The notes under the pieces were generated by a model. It made no database searches, was not told where the DNA came from, and saw only the letters and a program-made list of their open reading frames with translations. Of a stretch of 64,000 nt of DNA, positions 9,260-17,268 are shown in pieces. The translations under genes were made by a program, and so were the position numbers. Position 1 is the first letter of the stretch; every line of letters starts with the position of its first letter. This DNA comes from Streptomyces fulvoviolaceus. GTDB lineage: Bacteria > Actinomycetota > Actinomycetes > Streptomycetales > Streptomycetaceae. Location of the stretch: the NCBI RefSeq assembly GCF_000718165.1, contig NZ_JOEY01000030.1, forward strand, positions 70,264 through 134,263, read 5' to 3'.

Positions 9260-9671
9260 ACTGTGGGCGGTGGGCAATACCGAGGCGTGGGAATGGAGTT
9301 GACCATCAATGCGGGTGAGGGTCCTGTCGCACGTGGGCGAGCCTGCCCAGACCCGGTCACGCGTACGTGCCGGGCGCTCTGCGGCACGGCAGCGGCAGCG
9401 AGATGCACGCTGTGCTCGTCATCAAGCCGCCGCGGAGCAGGGTGCGCTCGTCATCCAAGGCCGTGCTGGCCGCCAGACCCATTGGTTCCCCGGCGCCGAC
9501 AACATCGCCGGTCGTCAGGCCATCATGGTGCCTTTCCCGGCTCAGGACGGCCCGTTCCTGATCGCCCTGGCGACGAGTACGTCCGATGCGGCGAACGACT
9601 CACCGGGCCGCTCCCCGGTCGCCGGAGGGCATCACCGACCCTGCCGCGGTCGGCGGCTGGTCGCAGTGCGG
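9260..9671. other. Intergenic stretch, no supported gene
   Basis: Lies behind the TetR gene and upstream of the monooxygenase promoter. One plus-strand frame contains a protein-like patch (GALVIQGRAGRQTHWFPGAD near 9440-9500) but no family was recognised and no start with a ribosome site fits. It may be a decayed gene. Confidence 0.4.
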
Positions 9672-10301
9672 TCAATCGTCCCGACAGGCAGGGTAAAGAT
9701 CGAGGACGATCAGGAGGAGGGTGCGTTCGAGGAGGCAGACGGTCTGGTCGCGGGTCAGAGTGCCGCGGTTGAGCCACTCGTTCGTCGCGGCCCGCGCCAT
9801 CGAGCCGAAGGCACGGGACATGGCGCGCAGGGATTCGATCCCCTCGGCGTCGGGGTCGATGTCGAGGGCACGCAGGAGTTGGTCGACGGTCACCTCTTCC
9901 GACTCACGCATGACGGCCTCGATGTCGGGGTCGTGGCCGTGCGACATGACGTCGACCGTAACGAGCCAGATACCGCGGTGGCGTGAGACGACGGTGAGGA
10001 AGCGGTCGACGACACCACTGACGCGCTCCTCGAGGCTTCCCTTGGGAAGCCTGTCGAGCACGGAGTCCGGGACAGCGATCATCTCGCGCACGACCTCGAG
10101 GTAGAGCTCGCGCTTTCCGCCGAAGTAGTGGCCGACCAGCCCCCGGGCGACACCGGCTTCCCGGGCGACATCGGCGAGAGACACGGCCCCGTAGGGCCGC
10201 TCGCCGAATATCCGGCGTGCGCACACGAGGATCTGGTCCCGGCGCGCTTCGGGCTCCATCCGGGTACGGACTCGCCCGCCGTGTTCGGTGCTGGCTGTCA
10301 T
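9672..10301 (-). CDS. TetR-family regulator of the operator-linked regulon (candidate)
   Basis: A 209-residue TetR protein: N-terminal helix-turn-helix VSLADVAREAGVARGLVGHY at about residues 40-60, followed by an all-helical ligand domain. It begins four bases after the stop of the GMC oxidoreductase gene, so the two are co-transcribed and would both be under the palindrome at 12158-12178. That arrangement, and the absence of another TetR gene among the five operator copies, make it the best candidate for their repressor (inference). Ligand unknown; an acyl-CoA or pathway ketone is plausible. An alternative start lies 14 codons downstream. Confidence 0.85.
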   Translation of the reverse strand: MTASTEHGGRVRTRMEPEARRDQILVCARRIFGERPYGAVSLADVAREAGVARGLVGHYFGGKRELYLEVVREMIAVPDSVLDRLPKGSLEERVSGVVDRFLTVVSRHRGIWLVTVDVMSHGHDPDIEAVMRESEEVTVDQLLRALDIDPDAEGIESLRAMSRAFGSMARAATNEWLNRGTLTRDQTVCLLERTLLLIVLDLYPACRDD

Positions 10302-10305
10302 CGCA

Positions 10306-12108
10306 TCATCTTGCCACGGGGCGCTCGATGACTGTCAGGGGCAGGTGAAGCGCACCTGGCGCGGCTTCGGGTACGACTGGACGGCCGGGCGCGACCGGAC
10401 GGATGCGCTCGAATCCGGCACCGAGCGGCGGACGAGTATCGGCCTCGCCCTTGTTCGGCCAGTAGGCCATGGCGCGCTCCGCCTGGGCGGTGATGGTCAG
10501 GGAGGGATTGACGCCGAGGTTGGCACTGATGGTGGATCCGTCGACGACGTGCAGGCCCGGGTGCCCGTAGAGGCGGTGATAGGGGTCGACAACTCCGGTG
10601 TCGGAGGAATCGCCGATGGTGCAGCCGCCGATGAAGTGGCCGGTGAGCGGGATGTCGAAGAAGTCGCCGACCCCTCCGGCCGGTACACCGCCGATCTTCG
10701 CCGCGGCACGGCGTGCGACATCGTGACCGACCGGGATCCATGAGGGATTCGGGTCGCCTTCGCCCTGTCGCGTGGTCATCCGCCTGCGGCCCAGCAGCCC
10801 TCGGCTGGTATAGGTGGTGACGGAATTGTCCAGCGTCTGCATGACGAGCAGGAAGATCGACTGTTCGGACCAGCGGCGGGGGTTGTGGATGGTCCACAAG
10901 TGCTTCCGCATCTTCCCCATTTCGCGCAGCGCGGAGAGCCAGCGGGGTCCGCGGCCGTCGCCGTCGACGAGCACGCCGAAGATCAGGGAGAGCAGGTTGC
11001 TGTCTTTCCCATATCTCACCGGTTCTATGTGGGTGACGGAATCGGGATGGATGGACGAGCTGATGGCGACGCCCTTGGTGTAGTCCGCCTTCCTGCTGGG
11101 GGTGCGGGCGGCGAGGACGGCCTCGGAGTTGGTACGGGCCAGGTAGCCCAGACGCGGGGAGACACCGGGGAGGACGCCGCGGTCGCGCATGTCGTGGAGC
11201 AGCCGCTGTGTGCCGAGGGCCGCTGCCGAGAGGACGACCTGACCAGCGGTGAAGACCTCCTTGCGGCGCAGTCGGTCACCCGTGCGGATGCACTCGACGT
11301 CGTAGCCGCCGCCGGGGCGCGGACGCACTGCGGTCACCGAGGTGAGCGGGTGGACGATGGCCCCGGCCTGCTCGGCCAGGTACAGATAGTTCTTGACGAG
11401 GGTGTTCTTGGCGTTGTGCCGGCATCCCGTCATGCATTCGCCGCAGTGGGTGCAACTGCGGCGCCTGGGGCCGACGCCACCGAAGAACGGGTCCGGGACA
11501 TCCGTGCCAGGAGCGTTGCCCGGCTTGCCGAAGAACACCCCGACGGGAGTGGGGGTGTAGGTGTGCTCGACGCCGATGTCCTTGGCCACGTCGAGCATGA
11601 CGCGGTCGGCCGGTGTCGTGGCGGGATTCCTGGTGACGCCGAGCATGCGGGACGCCTGGTCGTAGTACGGAGCGAGTTCGCTCTTCCAGTCGGTGATGTG
11701 CGCCCAACTGCGGTCGGAGTAGAAGCTGTCCGGCGGCATGTAGAGGGTGTTGGCGTAGACGAGCGAGCCCCCGCCCACGCCGGCGCCGCTGAGGACGAGC
11801 ACGTTCTTCAGCAGCGTCATGCGCAAGATTCCGGTGCACCCGGCGGCGGGGTTGAACAGATAGTCGCGTACGTGCCAGGAGTTCTTGGGCAACTCGTCGT
11901 CTGTGAAGCGGCGCCCTGCTTCGAGGACGCCGACGCGATAGCCCTTCTCGGTGAGACGCAGGGCGCTGACACTGCCGCCGAAGCCGGAGCCGACGACGAT
12001 CACGTCGTAGTGAAAGCGGTTGTCGGGCACTGGCGTTGGTGGCTTGGCCGACTGGGTCGCGCGCTCCGGTTCGGGCGCTGGGGTGGGGTGTGGTCGGGCC
12101 GTGGACAT
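10306..12108 (-). CDS. GMC-family oxidoreductase (ChoD/cholesterol-oxidase-like)
   Basis: A 600-residue FAD alcohol oxidase/dehydrogenase resembling the mycobacterial ChoD group. Seen: FAD motif VIVVGSGFGGSVSALRLTEK at about 36-55; a cysteine cluster CTHCGECMTGCRHNAKNTL near residues 218-236, typical of this subgroup and reminiscent of an Fe-S motif; and the C-terminal GMC signature with HFIGGC, VVDGSTISANLGVNPS and LTITAQAERAM. No Tat signal, so intracellular. GGAG lies five bases before the ATG. Expected to oxidise a bulky secondary alcohol to the ketone that the neighbouring Baeyer-Villiger enzyme could use (inference). Upstream operator at 12158-12178. Confidence 0.87.
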   Translation of the reverse strand: MSTARPHPTPAPEPERATQSAKPPTPVPDNRFHYDVIVVGSGFGGSVSALRLTEKGYRVGVLEAGRRFTDDELPKNSWHVRDYLFNPAAGCTGILRMTLLKNVLVLSGAGVGGGSLVYANTLYMPPDSFYSDRSWAHITDWKSELAPYYDQASRMLGVTRNPATTPADRVMLDVAKDIGVEHTYTPTPVGVFFGKPGNAPGTDVPDPFFGGVGPRRRSCTHCGECMTGCRHNAKNTLVKNYLYLAEQAGAIVHPLTSVTAVRPRPGGGYDVECIRTGDRLRRKEVFTAGQVVLSAAALGTQRLLHDMRDRGVLPGVSPRLGYLARTNSEAVLAARTPSRKADYTKGVAISSSIHPDSVTHIEPVRYGKDSNLLSLIFGVLVDGDGRGPRWLSALREMGKMRKHLWTIHNPRRWSEQSIFLLVMQTLDNSVTTYTSRGLLGRRRMTTRQGEGDPNPSWIPVGHDVARRAAAKIGGVPAGGVGDFFDIPLTGHFIGGCTIGDSSDTGVVDPYHRLYGHPGLHVVDGSTISANLGVNPSLTITAQAERAMAYWPNKGEADTRPPLGAGFERIRPVAPGRPVVPEAAPGALHLPLTVIERPVAR

Positions 12109-12157
12109 GAGGACTCCAGGCGGAACAACGTCGTTGTGGGCTCGTCACTCTCGCGCC

Positions 12158-12178
12158 CTATTGGCGCCCCGTCAAGAA
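12158..12178. promoter_or_regulatory. 21-bp operator copy D
   Basis: Half-sites CTATTGGCG and CGTCAAGAA with CCC between. The left half is perfect and the right half partly degenerate. It lies 50-70 bases before the GMC gene start, in the divergent gap to the hydrolase operon. Confidence 0.7.
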
Positions 12179-12200
12179 GTCTCGGCAATCCCTGTCCGCT

Positions 12201-12221
12201 CTATTGACGACCCGCCAGTAA
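12201..12221. promoter_or_regulatory. 21-bp operator copy E
   Basis: Half-sites CTATTGACG and CGCCAGTAA with ACC between. Its centre is 43 bp (about four helical turns) from copy D, so dimers on D and E would face the same side of the DNA. It serves the rightward hydrolase/ALDH/ligase operon. Confidence 0.7.
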
Positions 12222-12317
12222 GCGCCCCACAGTGACACCACTCTCCCGTGGCACCGTCGCCCGGCTCCGCCCGGCAGCGCCGTGCCCGTCAGCCCCATCC
12301 TTCGAAGGAGACTGCCG

Positions 12318-13235
12318 GTGTCTCGTGGTCGTCCGCCGTCAACTGCGGCCCTTTCGCCCGCCCGAGACTCCCGGAGCCTCGCGCAACGCCCCACGAAATC
12401 GACGTTGGTCCACGACCGTTTCGGCAGCGGCGAGGCCATCATCCTTCTGCACGGTGTTGGCAGTCGGCGCGGCGTGTGGTCGCCGGTCAGCGATCTGCTC
12501 GCGGCCCACCACGACGTGGTGGCCGTGGACTTCCCGGGATTCGGCGACTCACCTTCGGACGCGCGCGCCGACGGCAGCATCGAAGCGTATGCGACGTGTA
12601 TCGAGGAACTGATTGCGGAGCTCGGGATCCAACACCCGCATGTCGTAGGCAACTCGATGGGTGGCGCGGTGGCGCTCGAACTCGGACGACGCGGTGTCGC
12701 GCGATCGGTCGTAGCCTTCGCGCCCATCGGTTTCTGGCGCCGGCCGGGACTTATCTGGACCAGGACGGCGGTACGGACGATGCGGGCGGTCTCCCGTCCC
12801 CTGCGACCGTTGCTCCCTGCACTTGCCCGATCTCGCACCGCCCGTGGGCTGTTGTTCGGCACCTTCTACGGCAGGCCTCGCCAACTCGACAGGACCCGCG
12901 GTCTCGCCGACGTCGAGGGCCTGGTGAGTGCCGCGGGTGTGGACTCGGCGCTCGACGGATTCGGGCGCTGGCGCCTTGGGACGCCCGGCCGGCTCACCGA
13001 GATTCCCGTGACGATCGCCTGGGGATCACGCGACGTGCTACTCACCTACTCCACCCAGGCGCGCCGCGCCCGATGGCTCGTGCCCTGGGCGCGGCATGTC
13101 AGCCTCGACGGCTGCGGCCATCTGCCCTTCCCCGACGACCCGGCCGCGTGTCTGGCCGCCGTACTCGAGACGACGCACGCCACCGGCCCGAACCATTCGA
13201 CCGTCGGCACCCGGGCAACGGGGGTACCCCGATGA
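12318..13235 (+). CDS. Alpha/beta hydrolase
   Basis: A 305-residue hydrolase. Oxyanion region LLHGVGSRRGVWSPV, nucleophile elbow VVGNSMGGAVAL (G-N-S-M-G), acid region ITIAWGSRD-like (VTIAWGSRDVLL) and catalytic histidine in DGCGHLPFPDDP. GTG 12318 was chosen because GAAGGAG sits seven bases before it; a GTG 12 codons upstream has no site. In context it would hydrolyse the ester made by the Baeyer-Villiger enzyme (inference). Its stop overlaps the ATG of the next gene (ATGA). First gene of a five-gene rightward operon. Confidence 0.88.
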   Translation: MSRGRPPSTAALSPARDSRSLAQRPTKSTLVHDRFGSGEAIILLHGVGSRRGVWSPVSDLLAAHHDVVAVDFPGFGDSPSDARADGSIEAYATCIEELIAELGIQHPHVVGNSMGGAVALELGRRGVARSVVAFAPIGFWRRPGLIWTRTAVRTMRAVSRPLRPLLPALARSRTARGLLFGTFYGRPRQLDRTRGLADVEGLVSAAGVDSALDGFGRWRLGTPGRLTEIPVTIAWGSRDVLLTYSTQARRARWLVPWARHVSLDGCGHLPFPDDPAACLAAVLETTHATGPNHSTVGTRATGVPR

Positions 13236-14782
13236 CGACTTCAGCCGAAGCGGAAACGGAAGCAGCGCAGGCCACAGCGACCTTCACCTCCACGGACCCT
13301 GCCACCGGAAAGACGGTCGCCGAATTCCCCGTGTGCTCCTCCGCCGACATCGACGCCGCAGTGGCAACAGCCCGCACGGCGGCTGTGTGGTGGACGGGGC
13401 TCCGGCCCGCCGAGCGCGAGAGGTACCTGCTGGACTGGGCGGGCGCCATCTGGTCGCGTCGCGAGGAGCTTGCCGATCTCCTGCACCGCGAGAACGGCAA
13501 GACCCTGGACGACTGCCTGATCGAGACCGTCATGGCACTGGAGCATCTGCGCTGGGCGGCGCGCAACGCCGAACGGGTGCTCCGCACACGACGTGTGAAC
13601 ACCGGTCTGCTCATGGTCAACCACTCGGCGACGGTGCAGCGGTTGCCGCTCGGGGTGATCGGCGTGATCGGCCCGTGGAACTACCCGCTCTACACGCCGA
13701 TGGGTTCGATCGCCTATGCGCTGGCGGCTGGGAACGCGGTGGTCTTCAAGCCCAGCGAGTACACCCCGGCCGTCGGCGCGTGGCTCGCGCGCTCGTTCGC
13801 CGAGGCTGTGCCGTCGGCGCCTGACGGGCTGCTCACCGTCGTCACCGGAGACGCTTCGACCGGGGCAGCGCTGTGCCACTCGGGCGTCGACAAGATCGCG
13901 TTCACCGGTTCGACTCCCACCGGACGGGCGGTCATGGCGGCCTGTGCGCAGTCCTTGACCCCGGTCGTCCTCGAGTGCGGCGGCAAGGACGCCGTCGTGA
14001 TCGCCGAGGACGCCGATCTCAACGCCGCGGCGCACGCCGTCGCCTGGGGATCCATGAGCAACGGCGGCCAGACGTGCGTCGGTGTCGAGCGCGCCTACGT
14101 CGTCGCCTCGGTCCGCGACGCCTTCGTCGACAGGCTGCGGGCAGCGCTCGCCGGCGTCCACTCCGGTTCCGACCACAACGCCAGCTACGGCCCCATGACG
14201 ACGCAACAGCAGGCCGACATCGTGCGTGCCCATGTCTCCGACGCGCTCGCGCGCGGCGCGAAGGCCGTCCACGGCAACCCGCAGGCGGACCGCGGCCGGT
14301 ATGTCGACCCCCTGGTGCTGCTGGACGCACCGGAGGACAGTCTGGCCGTCGCCGAGGAGACCTTCGGCCCCACGGTCACCGTCACCACCGTCGCCGATGT
14401 CGACGAGGCGGTCCGGTTGGTCAACGCGAGCCGGTTCGGGCTCGCCGGGGCGGTGTTTTCCCGCCGACGCGGTCAGGAGATCGCCTCCCGGCTCGATGTC
14501 GGGGTCGTCACCGTCAACGCCGTCATGTCCTTCGCCGGCATTCCGGGGGTGCCGCTGGGCGGCAGCCGGGACAGCGGTTTCGGCCGGGTGCACGGCGCCG
14601 AGGGCCTGCGGGAGTTCACCCGCACGCGCGGCATCACCCACAAACGCTTCTCGACGCCCGGGATGGACGTCATGACCCTGCGGCGGACCCGGATCACGAT
14701 CGCCCTGACGCGTCGCGTCGCGGGTCTGCTCAACTCCCGTACTCCCAGGGATATCAAAGGACGACCGAGTGATGAAGCCTGA
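13232..14782 (+). CDS. Aldehyde dehydrogenase
   Basis: A 516-residue NAD(P)-dependent aldehyde dehydrogenase. Seen: GVIGPWNYPLYTPMGS (cofactor region), IAFTGSTPTGRAVM, catalytic glutamate in VVLECGGKDAVV and catalytic cysteine in NGGQTCVGVERAYV. Translationally coupled to the hydrolase through ATGA; the open frame extends far upstream, but that part is antisense-like shadow over the hydrolase. Likely oxidises the aldehyde arising after ester cleavage and alcohol oxidation to a carboxylic acid for the next gene's ligase. Confidence 0.92.
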   Translation: MTTSAEAETEAAQATATFTSTDPATGKTVAEFPVCSSADIDAAVATARTAAVWWTGLRPAERERYLLDWAGAIWSRREELADLLHRENGKTLDDCLIETVMALEHLRWAARNAERVLRTRRVNTGLLMVNHSATVQRLPLGVIGVIGPWNYPLYTPMGSIAYALAAGNAVVFKPSEYTPAVGAWLARSFAEAVPSAPDGLLTVVTGDASTGAALCHSGVDKIAFTGSTPTGRAVMAACAQSLTPVVLECGGKDAVVIAEDADLNAAAHAVAWGSMSNGGQTCVGVERAYVVASVRDAFVDRLRAALAGVHSGSDHNASYGPMTTQQQADIVRAHVSDALARGAKAVHGNPQADRGRYVDPLVLLDAPEDSLAVAEETFGPTVTVTTVADVDEAVRLVNASRFGLAGAVFSRRRGQEIASRLDVGVVTVNAVMSFAGIPGVPLGGSRDSGFGRVHGAEGLREFTRTRGITHKRFSTPGMDVMTLRRTRITIALTRRVAGLLNSRTPRDIKGRPSDEA

Positions 14783-16583
14783 ACCCCGCACCATGTGCGA
14801 AGCGTTCCAGCGGACCGCCGCGCGCTACCCGACCGAGATCGCGCTGCGCACGGTAGGCGACGCGACGACGGTCAGCTGGACCGACTACGCACAGCGCGTG
14901 CGATCGCTGGCCGAAGGCTTGGCCGCGCTGGGCGTCGGCCACCGCGACACCGTGGCGATCATGTTGCGCAACCGGCCCGAGTTCCACATCGTCGACGCCG
15001 CCGCGATGCATCTGGGCGCCGTTCCCTTCTCCGTGTTCAACACGTCCTCGCCCGAGCAAGTCGCCTGGCTCGTAAGCGAGTCGGGCACCCGAGTCGTGGT
15101 GACCGAGCAGCTGTTCCTGCCCGTCGTCACCCCACCGGCGGCCGCCTCGGGTGCCACCGTCATCACCGTCGACGGCTCCGCCGATGGCACCCTCGACCTC
15201 GCCGACGTCGCGTCGCGCACCGCCGACGGATTCGACTTCGAGGCCACCTGGCGGTCGGTGCGGCCCGACGACATCCTCACGCTGATCTACACCTCCGGCA
15301 CCACGGGCCGGCCGAAGGGCGTCGAGATCACCCACCGAGCCGAACTCGCCGAGTGCGCCGCGACGAACAAGCTGTTCGGAGTACGGCCGGGCGACCGCTT
15401 TGTCTCTTTCCTACCTTCCGCTCACATCGCGGACCGGTGGTCGGCGCACTACACGCAGATGACCGCGGGCACGCAGGTAACGACCGTCGGCAACCCGCGC
15501 GACATCGCGGCAGCGCTCGTCGACGCCCGGCCCCATGTGTTCGGGGCCGTACCGCAGGTGTGGCAGCGCCTGTACAACGCCGTACGCGCGGTGCTGAACG
15601 AGGCGGCCGCCACCGAGGGCAACGAGGCGCGGCGCGCGGCCCTGACCGGCGTACTCGATATTGGTCTGCGTTACGCGACCGGGCTCGACCAGGGAAGTCT
15701 CACCCCTGAGCTCAAGGCGATGTGGCAGCAGCTCGACGCCGGCATCCTGACCGGTCTACGGACCCGCATGGGACTGGACCAGGTACGCGTGGCGATCTCG
15801 GGCGCGGCTCCCATCGCCCCCGCTCTCCTGCTGGGCCTGCGTGGTCTCGGAATCCCGGTCAGCAACGTGCTGGGCATGTCCGAGCTGTCCGGCACGACGA
15901 CCTACTCTCCGCCGGGCGAGGCATCCGCCGCTTCGGTGGGCAGGCCGATCCCGGGCGTCGAGGTGTCACTCGGTAAGGACGGTGAACTCCTGGTGCGCGG
16001 CGAAGTCGTCATGCGCGGCTACCGGGACGCCCCGGAGGCGACCGCCGCCGCCGTCGACAACGACGGGTGGCTGCACACCGGGGACATCGCGACGCTGAGT
16101 CCGGACGGCGCGGTCACCATCGTGGACCGCAAGAAGGACCTGATGATCAGCTCCGGCGGCAAGAACCTGTCGCCGTCGGCCATCGAGGGCACCCTCCTGT
16201 CGCACTGCCCACTGCTGGCCCACGCCGCACTGATCGGTGACGCCCGGCCATTCGTCACCGCGCTTCTGGTGCCGGATCCCGAGGCGCTGACCGTCTTCGC
16301 CACCGAGCATGCCCTGGACGCCGATCCGGCGGACCTGCCCGCGCATCCGACGGTGCTCGCGGCCGTCACGGCCGGCGTACAGCGCGCCAACGCCGCGCTG
16401 TCCGGACCCGAGCAGGTCCGCGACCACACCGTGCTCGCCGAGGTCTGGGAGCCGGGAAGCGAGGTCCTCACCCACACTCGCAAACTGCGGCGCGGCCCGA
16501 TCAACGAGCGCTATGCCCCGCACATCGAGGCCATGTACGCCGCGTACGCAGCCAAGGCCAGTGCCGCTCCGACCGTGCGCTGA
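14769..16583 (+). CDS. Long-chain acyl-CoA ligase (FadD type)
   Basis: A 604-residue ANL-superfamily ligase activating a fatty or alicyclic acid to its CoA thioester with ATP. Seen: P-loop LIYTSGTTGRPKGVE, A5-like GMSELSGTTTYSP, DGWLHTGDIATLSPDG and the hinge KKDLMISSGGKNLSPSAIE. The start is GTG 14769, with AAAGGA seven bases upstream; ATG 14772 directly follows. It overlaps the ALDH gene by 14 bases. Confidence 0.92.
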   Translation: MMKPEPRTMCEAFQRTAARYPTEIALRTVGDATTVSWTDYAQRVRSLAEGLAALGVGHRDTVAIMLRNRPEFHIVDAAAMHLGAVPFSVFNTSSPEQVAWLVSESGTRVVVTEQLFLPVVTPPAAASGATVITVDGSADGTLDLADVASRTADGFDFEATWRSVRPDDILTLIYTSGTTGRPKGVEITHRAELAECAATNKLFGVRPGDRFVSFLPSAHIADRWSAHYTQMTAGTQVTTVGNPRDIAAALVDARPHVFGAVPQVWQRLYNAVRAVLNEAAATEGNEARRAALTGVLDIGLRYATGLDQGSLTPELKAMWQQLDAGILTGLRTRMGLDQVRVAISGAAPIAPALLLGLRGLGIPVSNVLGMSELSGTTTYSPPGEASAASVGRPIPGVEVSLGKDGELLVRGEVVMRGYRDAPEATAAAVDNDGWLHTGDIATLSPDGAVTIVDRKKDLMISSGGKNLSPSAIEGTLLSHCPLLAHAALIGDARPFVTALLVPDPEALTVFATEHALDADPADLPAHPTVLAAVTAGVQRANAALSGPEQVRDHTVLAEVWEPGSEVLTHTRKLRRGPINERYAPHIEAMYAAYAAKASAAPTVR

Positions 16584-16632
16584 AGTTCCGCCCACCGCCC
16601 GCACCCGTCCGTTCCCCCTCCAGGAGGGCACC

Positions 16633-17268
16633 ATGTCCAACTTCACGAGACGATCCCGGCGTCCGGCCCCGGGCGAGGGCGCCACCCGGTGGAGGCGGTC
16701 AAGTCTCCTGCTGTTGCCGTCCGTCGCCGCGGTCGCGGCGATGACCGTCGCCATGGCCGAAGGGGCACTCGCGGCCAGCATCGGCGTCTCGGGCCAGCAG
16801 TTCAAGGTCACCGCCGCACAGGTCGACGGCAGCCAGGTGGCCGGCTTCCCTGCGTCGGTCAGGTCCGCGGACGGCAAGGAACTCGAGACGATCCGACTCG
16901 GCTTCCAGTCGGCACTGCTGAAGAAACTCTGCCTGACTCAGGTCGCCCACATACCGCTCATCGGAGATGTCACGCTCACCTTGAAGTCAGGAGGCAGTGA
17001 ACCCGTCGCCGTCACCGACTTCATCGCCGACGCCACTCAGGTCCTCGGCGAGAAGGGCAAGCTCTCCGACGTCGAGGTCGGAGTCGACGCCTCGAGACTG
17101 ACCCGGGCCGTGGAAGGCGGACGTGGTCCCCAGGGCCGCTTCGGACTGCAGGCCTCGGCGCTCTCCCTCCAGGACTTCGAGACCACCGCCCAAACGCTGA
17201 CCAGTGGTAGCTTCACGCTCTCCGGACTCGATCTGAACGTCAAGCGCGGATCTGTCGCATGCGGCTGA
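16633..17268 (+). CDS. DUF6230 family exported protein
   Basis: A 211-residue protein of the actinomycete DUF6230 family, sometimes auto-annotated as cholesterol esterase without catalytic evidence. A basic N-terminus (RRSRRPAPGEGATRWRR) precedes a hydrophobic stretch LLLLPSVAAVAAMTVAMAEG that is a signal or anchor, then a soluble domain with two conserved-looking cysteines. No serine-hydrolase motif is visible. AGGAGGG precedes ATG 16633. It overlaps the next gene by ten bases, the common DUF6230-DUF6114 pairing. Function unknown; the operon suggests an envelope role in lipid handling. Confidence 0.8.
   Translation: MSNFTRRSRRPAPGEGATRWRRSSLLLLPSVAAVAAMTVAMAEGALAASIGVSGQQFKVTAAQVDGSQVAGFPASVRSADGKELETIRLGFQSALLKKLCLTQVAHIPLIGDVTLTLKSGGSEPVAVTDFIADATQVLGEKGKLSDVEVGVDASRLTRAVEGGRGPQGRFGLQASALSLQDFETTAQTLTSGSFTLSGLDLNVKRGSVACG

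Noticed and set aside
9309..9671. Protein-coding gene upstream of the TetR end
   Set aside because: Protein-like patches occur but without a start, ribosome site or family match, and the frame continues as antisense into the TetR gene.
12248..13231. Long N-terminal extension of the aldehyde dehydrogenase frame
   Set aside because: This part overlaps the alpha/beta hydrolase in another frame and is Arg/Pro-rich; the ATG at 13232 overlapping the hydrolase stop is the natural start.
16633..17268. Cholesterol esterase function for the DUF6230 protein
   Set aside because: The label is common in automatic annotation, but no G-x-S-x-G elbow or other catalytic motif is visible.
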